From Humulus lupulus (taxonomy: Eukaryota; Streptophyta; Magnoliopsida; Rosales; Cannabaceae): a stretch of DNA of 64,000 bases. The notes beneath the pieces are model-generated. The model did no database searches. It was not told where the DNA came from and saw only the letters and a program-made list of their open reading frames with translations. Position 1 is the first letter of the stretch; each line of letters opens with the position of its first letter. The stretch is from NCBI RefSeq assembly GCF_963169125.1, contig NC_084795.1:130613701-130677700 (forward strand). The letters are read 5' to 3'. Both the position numbers and the translations under genes were made by a program. This document shows positions 10,594-20,393 of the stretch, piece by piece.

Positions 10594-11276
10594 CCAGGCC
10601 GCAGCACGCCTTAGCATCTCCCCGAGGTCTGATTGAGTCACGTTCCCTAGGCCCCTCCAGTCGGAGACAGGGAGACTCTCAGCTATTGGAACGAAACGCT
10701 GCCCATAAACTGAGGCCATCCTGGTCACCCAAGCCTCTGCCCCCACGCTAGGAGCATCTGGTTGGACTGGGACAGACGACCCACTCGCCGAGGCAGGAGG
10801 AGGCGCAGCAGAAGAGAAAAATTGAGACTCTGGTGCATCGGCAGGGGGCTCCGCGAGCCCGACGAAATCAGCAGCCGGTATGCCGAGATCATGATGAATT
10901 GGAGGGAAGGCATCGCCGCCACCGCAACCAGGAGAGGCGTAGCATCCTGCCGCGGCCTGCGGGCCTAGAGGGTGAAAGGCCGTGTCCTGGTCATGGGAGT
11001 CATGAGGAGGATGTCACCTGGGGGACAGGGGGGCATCCTCCATCTCCACCTCAGCCTCATCTTCGTGCAGTGATGGCCCAGCCGGCGTAGCCACAACCTT
11101 CTTAGACCCGGTGATTGACCATAGGAACTTGGGGTTAGAGACCGGAGACAATTGGTGGCGATTGAGATTCGTCATGGTAAATAGGACTGCTGCTTTCTTC
11201 AGGGCGGGGTCTGCTGCAATGAGTCTGTTTATCGTCTCCGCCTCCGACCCGATGACCGAGGGATCAGCAAATTGCC
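10594..11276 (-). CDS. Antisense gene of element 1, exon 2
   Basis: This exon becomes visible once splice sites are read on the minus strand. It starts after TTCTTGCAG at 11,277 and ends before GTGAGGC at 10,593. Joined to exon 1 (phase 1) and exon 3 (phase 0), the frame is kept across both junctions. It codes for an acidic segment (…EDEAEVEMEDAPLSP…) followed by a Pro/Ala/Ser-rich linker. One in-frame TGA at 11,016-11,014 interrupts it; CGA to TGA by CpG deamination would explain this, but the ancestral codon is not seen. The copy may therefore be a recent pseudogene, or the stop may be specific to this locus. Confidence 0.62.
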
Positions 11277-11361
11277 CTGCAAGAACCGCACCAATATCAG
11301 TACAAGCGAGAGTGCAAAATGGTGAGTTCTAATAAGAAAAAGAAAAAGACTGGATACTTAC

Positions 11362-12415
11362 TAGGTTCAGCGCGAAAGCCTTCACGAACTGAAAGAGGCC
11401 CCTGTACCCAGAAAAAATCCTGTTTCCAGGACCCTGGGTAAGACACTGAGCCATCTATCAAGGGTAGCTCACTATTGGCCTTCTGCAAGTAATAGAAGCC
11501 CTTGGAATTGTGCACCCCAATAAGGTTGTACAAGGAATGCACCTCTTGCGCCGTCGGGGCGCGTTGCTCATTATTCTTGAACCAAAGAAAGAGGCAACTT
11601 AAAGTCAACCAACTGTTGGGCGACAGTTGGAGAGGGGCCAAATCAAAATAGTTGAGAACCGCCACAAAGAACGGGTGTAGAGGAACGGTGCCACCCGCCT
11701 TCATAATCTGCTCACTCAAAGCCACAAAGCCCTTCTCAGGGCGGTCGGCCCGGCAGGTCTCCTGAGGAACATGCAAGGCGTATTCTGGAGGAGTTGGGTA
11801 GCGCTTCACGATGGTCTTCAGTTTGTTCGAAGACATATGGGACACTAGGCTGGACGCCAGTAGGGGGGCGTCGTCTTCTTCCTGGACGGACACCTGTCTG
11901 CGTACCTTCGACATATCTGCAAAATCAAAAGAAACATGTGAGGAAGAGGCAGAGCACTTAACCCTCCATTTTCTCTTCCTAGCAAGGGTTTTCCATCGAG
12001 GGAGCGATGGCGGAAGCGCTAAGCCAGGATCAACGGAGACTAGGGGCTGAGGAGAGGAGTTGATAGCCTCGTGATCGTCATCAGGCGAAGGGGGAATGGG
12101 AGGTTCTGGCGGAATGTGTCCCTCCATAAACTCTAACTCCCACCGCAATTCAAAAAGAGCCGTCCTAAGACGCGCTATATGGTCGCTAAGGCCCGGGGGT
12201 GAAGGTCCCTCGTCTCCCCTCGACACCGAGTCAATTTCGCTCTCTACCACCCAAATTTTATGCCTAAAATCAGCCATGCACTCGAGGTGGCGAATGCGGG
12301 CCTGCCTCAAAGACTCATAGTCCTGGTAAGGGCTGCCCTCAGAGGACTCAGGATCTGAAGACAGGTCGATAAACTCAGCCCTCGAGGGTATGTCGGATGG
12401 GCCCTCACTGGCCAT
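11362..12415 (-). CDS. Antisense gene of element 1, exon 1 (Transposase_28-like domain)
   Basis: The ATG at 12,415 is chosen over the in-frame ATG at 12,448. The 351 codons plus one base end at a consensus 5' splice site, CCTA|GTAAGTAT (11,361). An acidic, serine-rich N-terminus is followed by a basic patch (KTLARKRKWRVK). The second half, from about PLHPFFVAVLNYFDLAP to SWKQDFFWVQGP, resembles the plant 'putative gypsy-type transposon' domain (Pfam Transposase_28). Antisense ORFs at this place are established for Tat elements such as Grande and Retand; their role is not settled. Homologous domains occur in element 2 (27,116-27,721) and element 3 (55,648-56,133). Confidence 0.75.
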
Positions 12416-12894
12416 GAAACCGCGTCCCAACAGCAAAAAGGGGGTCACGTTTAAACAAGGGGAAGACTACAAAACACAAAGGAACAGGCTTAATACCCCT
12501 AGGTGCAAACGCCCTAAATGGATTACTACAAGGTACATGTATAAAAAGAAAGAGGAGGGGCGCGCGTGTGGTCAAAACAAGCTCGGGCTAACGTACCCCA
12601 TCCCAAGTGTTGTTGGTCTGAATCCGATAAAATAAGTAAATAAACGGGAGAAGAAAAGAAAATATACCTCAAGCAATTGAAAGAACGAAGTCGGAGTCCA
12701 AGGAAGGTTGGGAGGCGAAAAGCACCAAAGCGTTGAAAATGCGCGTCTGCAAGAGTTAATCAGAAAAGTGTGTTAGCCCAAAAATGTACACACCAAGAAA
12801 TTAGCTAAAAAAAAAAAAAAAAAAATGAAAAAAAAAAATGAAAAAAATGATGAATGATGATGATGGAAAAATGGAAAAGTGATGAAATTGTAGA

Positions 12895-12976
12895 GAAAGT
12901 GTAGTTGTGGGGGGTTGAACCCTTTACCTCTTGAAAGGAGCAAGGGTCTAACTACCACTAAGCCAAGGAGGTAAGA
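12895..12976 (-). repeat. tRNA-like / Pol III box sequence
   Basis: On the minus strand TGGCTTAGTGGTAG fits a Pol III A box. About 40 bases later GGGTTCAACCC fits a B box, with a short hairpin (TTG-loop-CAA) between them. The acceptor stem does not pair, so this is not a tRNA gene. It may be a tRNA-derived (SINE-like) fragment. It lies upstream of the antisense gene and downstream of its TATA-like box. Confidence 0.45.
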
Positions 12977-13003
12977 GGTAAATATTAAGCCATGCATGAA
13001 GGC

Positions 13004-13013
13004 CTATTTATAG
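13004..13013 (-). promoter_or_regulatory. Candidate TATA box for the antisense gene of element 1
   Basis: CTATAAATAG on the minus strand, about 60 bp inside the element from the 3' LTR and about 590 bp before the antisense ATG. In between there is room for a 5' UTR with introns: candidate splice sites are CTCTTGCAG near 12,751 and GAG|GTATAT near 12,666. The placement is typical of a plant Pol II promoter, but no transcript evidence is available here. Confidence 0.45.
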
Positions 13014-13063
13014 GAACCAAGATGAATAGTCTACAAGAGCACCTTAAGGCCCTCTCCTAGACT

Positions 13064-13074
13064 AGGGGGGCAAG
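13064..13074 (+). other. Polypurine tract of element 1
   Basis: AGGGGGGCAAG lies directly before the 3' LTR start (TGTTGA at 13,075). This is where plus-strand DNA synthesis starts in LTR elements. Element 3 has an equivalent GGGGGGCAAA tract. Confidence 0.75.
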
Positions 13075-14811
13075 TGTTGATGCTCATAATCTCATCAAGG
13101 GAAAATGCAAGGTCGTCACCTGGGCGTACTCCCTCCCCCCCATTTCGCATGGCCATCAAATGGGCGAGGCCCTCCTGATCCGCGAGGCCACCAAGTCACG
13201 AGGCGCCATGTCGCATGGCCATCAAATGGGCGAGGCCCTCCTGATCCGCGAGACCATCCTAGGGGCGAGGCGCCCTATTCCGCGAAGCCATCCTATGGCG
13301 AGGCGCCCTATTCCGCGAGGCCACCGAGTCGCCTTCCGCGAGGCCACCAAGTCGCGAGGCTGTCATGTCGCGTGGCCATCAAATGGGCGAGGCCCACCTG
13401 ATCCGCGAGGCCATCCTAGGGGTGAGGCGCCCTATTCCGCGAGGCCATCCTATGGCGAGGCGCCCTATTCCGCGAGGCCACCCTAGGGGCGAGGCCCTCC
13501 TGATCCGCGAGGCCATCCTATGACGAGGCGCCCTATTCCGCAAGGCCACCCTAGGGGCGAGGCCCTCCTGATCCGCGAGGCCATCCTATGGCGAGGCGCC
13601 CTATTCCGCGAGGCCACCCTAGGGGCGAGGCGCTCCTGATCCGCGAGGCCATCCTATGGCGAGGCGCCCTATTCCGCGAGGCCACCCTAGGGGCGAGGCC
13701 CTCCTGATCCGCGAGGCCATCCTAGGGGCGAGGCGCCCTATTCCGCGAGGCCATCACAAGGGCGAGGCCATCATATGGCGAGGCCCTCATATGGCGAAGC
13801 CGTCCCGTTCCGTGAAGCCCCTGGGCCACTCCTACCATGCCCATGCGTGGGGCCGAGGGATGCTGCGAGACGTTAATTCATCTCGCGAGGCCCATCCCGC
13901 GAGGCCATTTTGCGGGGCCGTCGCATGGGCAAAACCTCTCCACCTCGCGAGGCCATCTCACGGAGCCTTCGCGTGGGCGAGGCCCCCCTATCTCACGGGG
14001 CCCTTAGGCCACTCCAACCGCGCGAGGCCATCAGCAGTGCCCCGTACGCGGGGCCGCGCAAGGCCCCGCACGCGCATCCCTGAAAGTCTATCAACCCACC
14101 ATCTTCTCGGGACGCCGACGCCCCGTAACTTGACACGTATGGCCCGGAGGCGTTTTGCCTCGTACGCTAAGACGTAGAGCAAGGCCAAGCGCTTATCGCC
14201 CATGCCCGTGGGTAACCTTAGAATGCTCCAGGCATCCTGTACCAAAGGTCCCGTTCTCTACACCTTGGGATCCCCATGTTTAGGAGGTCTCGTACGGGTC
14301 AAATGCGACATATTTGTACGACCAAGTACTAGGTACGGATACCAGTGCCAGTGAGGTTGCTGGGGTAAGGATCATGGTCCGTACGTCTACGGCCATGGGT
14401 CAGAACCGACACCACTACCCTCTGCACCAATACACCTGCTGCCACACCTCAGGAAGGGGTACAGACAAGTAGTGGAAACATCCCCCTGACACCTGCTCCT
14501 GTACGGGATGTACAACCACTACCACTGAGACCGTACCCCTAATACAGTACGTTTGTACCACCTGGTCCCCTGGACCACTATGTACCTAAGGCCATTAGAG
14601 CCTACTATAAAATGAATTCCAAGGCCACCTGAAAGGGGGTTGGAAATTTTACTGTAGCAGAGGCATTAGTGTGAATGAGATACTGAATTCTTCATTGTTG
14701 TTATACCATTGTTCTTGAGTTATTGTTCAAGTTTTCATAGCTTTCCAATTAGCGATTTTAATTTGATAATTTTTCCAACTTAACTTCGTTGACGAGTTCT
14801 TACCGTCAACA
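13075..14811 (+). repeat. 3' LTR of element 1
   Basis: 1,737 bp, equal to the 5' LTR plus a 16-bp unit (CATCATATGGCGAGGC) in the minisatellite near 13,770. About ten single-base differences from the 5' LTR were seen by eye. It ends CAACA at 14,811, followed by the ACGTC duplication. Confidence 0.93.
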
Positions 14812-14816
14812 ACGTC

Positions 14817-17095
14817 AAATCACTGTGTTCTTCTTGCATTTTCTTTAAGCTTGATTTAATTAGTTTATAACGAAATGACATTCAACAATAAACATATTTA
14901 AAAAATTAAAAAATAAACCAAAACCTTCTCTACAGTTTTAAAAAGTAAATAGTATGATAATTTTTTTTATAAAAAATTATGTAAAATACCCTTAAACCAA
15001 AAATCCATTAGATACACACTTTTTATAAATAAAGATATGGTGCATTCTAGTTTTAAAATCAAATACTTTTTTTTTTCTAATTCACTTTTAAAAATAATAC
15101 ATATCAATTTCAATTTAATAAAATATTAAAAAAATTATAAATTATAACTATGAATTTAAAAAGTTTATTTGATCAAATGTTAATGATTTAATTTAAGAAA
15201 ATTTAAAGCCAACAAAAGTTATACATTAATATATGTTAACCCTTGATTTAGGCAATGACACAGAGTAAAAAAATGATAAGAATTATAGAAGTGAATGCAA
15301 GAATTAAAACGACACAATGATTTTATAGTGTTTTTATTGATGTAGACTCCAAAACCTTTGATTAGCAAACTAGGGTTCACTAAGTTTCACAAGCTCCGAA
15401 GTTGAATACAAATATCGTGTATAAAAACACTTGTTCTCTTTGAATAAAAATATTACGCCTGAAATAAATGAATCCTATGTGTCCTATTTATAAGCTCATG
15501 GATGTACATATGGGTCGATGAGCCATCCTTAACTTGTGCCACAAGCATAACCAAATAGTAACATAAATAATGATATTTACATATAAAAATAATCAAATAT
15601 CTCGAGAATATCTAACTCATAACCATTTCTGAGAATGTCTGGGTTCATCGAGCAGCTCTGGTCGTATGCATCTGCACCTCTTCCTTTCCTGCTTCTCAGC
15701 ATATTCCTTGCCTCTATCGAGCAGCTTTAATTTCCTCTTGATACTCTGGTCGTTGGTCGACCAAGCCTTCATAAATAACCAGTCATGTGCTATCCATGTG
15801 CCTCTTAAACATGCCACATCATCATGCAAATATTTTAGGGAAACAATACATATTATTTAATTGATGACTAGAGTAATTGAAATAAGTAATTTCTCGTTAA
15901 AAAAAAAAACTAAACCACAAAATAAGAAACTATGTATATTTATGTCTTACTTCACTATTACATATATGCATGTTTTGATGAACAAAATATGTTAAATGAC
16001 AAAATAAATAATTAATATAAGAAAGAAAAAGAATAGATTTAAGCACATAAATATTTTTCAGTTATAGTTTTGAAAACATAATTCATAGAACATTCTAAAT
16101 ACTTTAATATGAAATTTTAAAATATGTGATGAAAAATTACTAGGGCTCATTTATTTATTTTTTATTTATATACCTTATTTAGACGACTTTATTGCATTTT
16201 TTTTTTTTATAATTTATTTACCTTGTTTAGATGAATTTAAAACTAACACTGTTAGAAAACAATAAAAAAGGTGTTAAATTTAATGGGAAACAATATTTTT
16301 TTTGTTAAACACGCATTTATTATATATATAAAAATATACTAGGTGCAAGTAATGTGCAATGCACATTTGCATAGTTTTATTTAGAAAGTTTATTAATTAT
16401 TTTGATTAAGTTTTTACAATTGTCATATAAATTTTAAATAAAGAAACATTATTATATATAAAAGAATGACATAAACATATTAAAAGAAAATTAAACCAAA
16501 ACATTATTTATAATTTTTTTCAAAAAAAAAATATGATAACATTTTAGATCACAAACTACCATATTTAAGATACAAAATATTCATGATAATATTCAAATCT
16601 CACCTCAATGATTGGAGAAAAAAACTTGTTTATTCTTGATAGAAGATAAATTTTATTCAAATATATTATGTAATTACATAGTCATACTATTTGTACACAC
16701 TTATTTATAATGTATATATAATATTTATTGTTATTTAATATGAATATATATATATTTATATGAATTTTCTTATAAATTATATTAAGTAATAAAAAAATAA
16801 TACGTTTTCTTTCAAAATATAAATCATAAATTTGTAAATAAAAATTAAGATTATATATTATTATAATAAAATATTTTAAATTTATATTAATATAATTACC
16901 AAATATTCATTCTACCCAAATTTTATTAAAATTAGAATTATATATTATATATTATTATAATATTAATATTTTATAACTTAAATTCATATTAATATAATAA
17001 TTAAATATTATTATAATAATATTTTATAACATTTAAATTTATATTAATATAATTATTAAATATTAAATTTTGTATTAAATATTATTGTGAATATG
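14817..17095. other. AT-rich gene-less stretch
   Basis: The first ~60 bases continue the LTR-like repeat broken by element 1. The rest is very AT-rich with poly-A/T runs and TATATA stretches. A moderately GC-richer island at 15,340-15,800 includes phrases common in degraded plant repeats, but no domain. Open frames at 15,617-15,860 overlap on both strands and encode nothing recognisable. Confidence 0.6.
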
Positions 17096-17925
17096 GAATA
17101 ATTTCCCCCTCAATCACCACACGCCAAGCTGCTAAGTTGGACCTCAAGAAAGAAAGGTCTCTCTCACAGAAGTCTAAGAAGGGCATCCGCGAGTGACTAA
17201 GTGCGAAGATACATAGCGAGGCCCTTCCTCAAAGTCACTCGCATGAACTCTTGAGCCTCGTACGCACCCGCCGAGGCACCAAGGCCCTCGCATAGCGAGG
17301 CCCATTCCCAAGCTGCGTGAATGCCCAAGTGCACACATGCCCTTCCTCAAAGCTACCCACGTGAACCTTAGAGACTTAAGGGCCTCGCATAGAGAGGCCC
17401 ACCTCCCAAGCCTTGCCCATCTTCATGTCACACGCATCTCCAAGCCTCGCACATGCCCATCTCATCGCTCTAAGTCTGGCACACTTGTGTGCCCCAAAAC
17501 CGAGACACACGTATGGTGTAAGGAGGGCGTCGAGGTGATCCATGCACAAGGTTTAACTTGCTTGGGTGTCGCGCATCAAACCTCTAGGTGTGAAAGGAGA
17601 GCCACGCTATGCGAGGGCTTTAGCAAGGGTCATCTGCATACGGCTTCATGTATGGCCTCGCTATCCGAGGACTTTAGCAAAGGCCATCCACATACAGCTT
17701 CATGTATGGCCTCGCTATACGAGGGCCCTAGCAGCTACCTACGTACGTCGCATGAAGGGCCTCGCTATGGAGGGCCTTGGTGACCCGTCACCCGTGTACA
17801 CCTCACCATATCCAGACCATGCCGAGGTGCCACCCGCTTCTCCATGCAAGGCACCGCATGTACTAGACCCACAACTTTGTACAAGAACCCTACTCATTAC
17901 CCACACATAAAGGATACTAAGTGAC
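17096..17925. repeat. GAGGCC-rich degraded LTR-like segment
   Basis: An abrupt rise in GC. Repeated phrases such as GCATAGCGAGGCCC, CTATGCGAGGGC and CTATACGAGGGC, with 'GGCCTCGCTAT' on the opposite reading, recall the U3 minisatellite of element 1 without matching it closely. It ends near ACACATAAAGGATACTAAG. It is read as an old LTR fragment of a related family. Open frames 17,337-17,910 are repeat-derived. Confidence 0.45.
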
Positions 17926-19460
17926 AAGGGCTTCAGATGGAATTGATGGACCCAAAATGGGTATGTTTTAAATATTTATAACTCGCAAGCGCACGAATCG
18001 TATATGAAGTATAGTGTTCGTGTAAGCACGAGGTCTAACCGAAAGGAGTTGTCTAAAATAAAAAATAAAACTATTTTAAATCAAAATTAATAAATTCCAA
18101 CCTAGCTCCAAAGATTGATGAGAATTTGTGACAATAAAATCAAATAAGAGACAATAATAAAGAAATTAAAGACAGGATGTAAAAATAAATTAATACTAGA
18201 AATCAAGATGGTAAAAGAAGATTATTAAGATATTAGAATCCACAAAATATAAGTTCAATAATATTTATAAGTACATTTGATTCCCAAGTTTTATTAATTG
18301 TGGAAATTAATCAACTATCACTTATTCAAATTAGATATTCTATTTAAGCACAAATTATTATATAATTGTAGGATTTATCTTCACTTTTAAAATTATAATT
18401 TCAAAGTATTTAATGTAAATCAATCTAATGAAATAATAAATAAATCAATGAATATTATTTATAAGGCAAAGCATATTATTTTTGTTCTAAGCATTTGATG
18501 TGCATAATTTAATGGCACACCTTAATCAAAGAATATTATGATTTTGTACCAATGAAGAACAAAGTGTAAATATGGTCTAACAATAAAAAATACAAGATAT
18601 TTAATATGAAAGAAAATATTTGAAGAAGAAAATCCATAAACTTTATTGCACAAAATGAGAAATCAACATACAACATAAATACTATCTACTTACATATTGT
18701 TTCATCATCACATTAATAATCTTAGAAAGATTAAAAACTCATAACTAGAATAGAAATTACAAACATAAATAGGAAATTTTAGAGGAGGAACCCCCAAATT
18801 TTTTCCTCTAAAAACTCATAGAAAAAATGACCAAAAAGAAGAAAAAGATGAAGCGAATGGAGTGGTCTTGAAAGTGTAGAAATTTTGTAGTGTAATCCCC
18901 CTTTAAAAATGATCTTCAAATCCCTTATTTATATCCAAAATAAAATGTTAAAATAATCAATTTAATTTAATTAAATTGATTAAATTAATTTCTAAATGGA
19001 GTAATAAGGTAAGTAGGGGTAAATATTAGTTGTAATGATGATTTTAGGTAAAAATATGTAGAAAATTTTAGGTAAAAAAATTGGTATTTTAGGGAGAAAG
19101 GGACAAGGGGACAAAATGCATTTGTTGGGCTCAAAAAAAGGTAGCTTTGTGGCTTGGTGGCTGGTGGCATGGGCAGGAGGCAGGGGAAGGTTGGGCCGTG
19201 GGGCTGAGGAGCAGCAAGGGCAGGCCCAGGCACAGAGTTGAGCTTCAGGTGGGCCTAGCTGAGATGAGGAAGGCGGGCCCAGGAGGTGGTGAGCCAAGTG
19301 GGCTGGGCCGAAGGTTGCTGGGAGGCGTTGGGCCTGGGCAACTATAGGTGCGGATTGGGCTTGGCTGAAGGGGTGTAGGCGAAAATACCACATTTTCTAT
19401 CTTTCTTTCTTGAAAATGCCACACTTTTTCTTCATTTTTCTTGGCTTTTCAAACACCAAC
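17926..19460. other. Gene-less repeat debris upstream of element 2
   Basis: Starts near a 'TAACTCGCAAGCGCACGAATCG' type phrase often seen in dispersed plant repeats, followed by AT-rich sequence. A G-rich stretch (19,140-19,380) gives long but low-complexity open frames on both strands (Gly/Pro/Ala-rich). No protein domain was recognised. Confidence 0.5.
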
Positions 19461-20336
19461 TGTTATCCCCAAAAATTATATTCAATGACATGGCAATCGG
19501 ATGGACAAGTGGAAGTGCATGGTCAATAAATGTGCTATTTAAAGAGGTGAAAATGTTGAGAATTGAATTGGGGAATTTTGATATTACTAGTCAGGAAATT
19601 GATTTAGTTGGTCAGAAGTGATTTTCCCGATGAGGTAAGGTTCATGCCCGACCAGTGCTGTGCCATGCCTGACCAATGGTGTGATTTGTTATGCCCGACC
19701 AGTGGTGTGTTTTGGCCGATCGGTGAGTTATCTTGGCCGACCAGTCACTTCGGAGGATGGATTTGGTCGGTAGACGGATCAGAATCTTAGAAGTTACCAT
19801 CTAGTGATTCTTCAGTAAAGCCTCAGTAACAGCTTCAACCCGAATCATTCGCAACTGCCGCATGAATCTCTCAAAAATCCCGGAATAATAGTTATATTAT
19901 TGTAATTTGAATTTGTTAATTAAATTTGTTCAAACAACCAAGGACCCTGTCAAAACAAGATATTCATCGTGTACGATCCATGAGCCTATAGATAAATGGC
20001 TCATGGAATTATTTAGGGAGATCGAATTTTGGGAGATTGAAAAACACTCTCTACTTTGGAGATTTCAGGACTGTCATTTAGGGTATTCTGGGAGTATTTA
20101 CTGAGAGTTTAGAGAGAGAAACACTGTATCTTTTTACTTACACTTGAGAAGCTCAATTGACTCAGGCTCATCTGATCTTAAGTGTAGGCTAAATATATCA
20201 CAACTCCAAGTGGATTAGGCTATTACCAACAAATTGGGGTTGTACCACTATAAAAATTACTGGTGTTATTTACTTTCTATTCAGGTTCATTGTCGTTTTT
20301 ACGTCTACTTCAAGTTGGCCAAAATCGTGGTCGACA
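19461..20336 (+). repeat. 5' LTR of element 2
   Basis: About 876 bp, beginning TGTTATCCCC and ending GGTCGACA. The first bases match the LTR start of element 3 (TATTATCC) apart from TG versus TA. The following TTTTTGGTGATTTCATTGAGAG corresponds to element 3's primer-binding region. It contains repeated 'GCCCGACCAGTGGTGTG' type phrases (19,645-19,745). Confidence 0.65.
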
Positions 20337-20393
20337 TTTTTGGTGATTTCATTGAGAGCCTAAATAGAATAAATACACTACTATCCTACCAAT

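Larger units (their letters stand above)
1197..14811 (+). mobile_element. Complete Ty3/gypsy LTR retrotransposon, Tat lineage (element 1)
   Basis: A 13.6 kb element bounded by near-identical LTRs (1,197-2,917 and 13,075-14,811) that start TGTTGA and end CAACA. It is flanked by a perfect 5-bp target-site duplication, ACGTC, at 1,192-1,196 and 14,812-14,816. Internally it has a primer-binding site, one intact gag-pol frame on the plus strand, an antisense gene on the minus strand and a polypurine tract before the 3' LTR. Two RNase H domains, the second archaeal-like, no chromodomain, large size and an antisense ORF together define the plant Tat clade (Ogre/Retand/Grande relatives). About ten substitutions and one 16-bp indel separate the LTRs, so insertion was recent. 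No break was seen in gag-pol, so the element may be autonomous. Confidence 0.93.

Noticed and set aside
10964..11016. Possible mini-intron that would remove the TGA in exon 2 of the antisense gene
   Set aside because: GTGACA...CTCTAG would be 53 nt, very short for plants, and removal breaks the downstream frame.
12895..12976. True tRNA gene on the minus strand
   Set aside because: A and B boxes are present but the acceptor and T stems do not pair; only a tRNA-like fragment can be supported.
19147..19393. Gly/Pro-rich frames on both strands
   Set aside because: Low-complexity G-rich sequence, no domain, both strands open at once.
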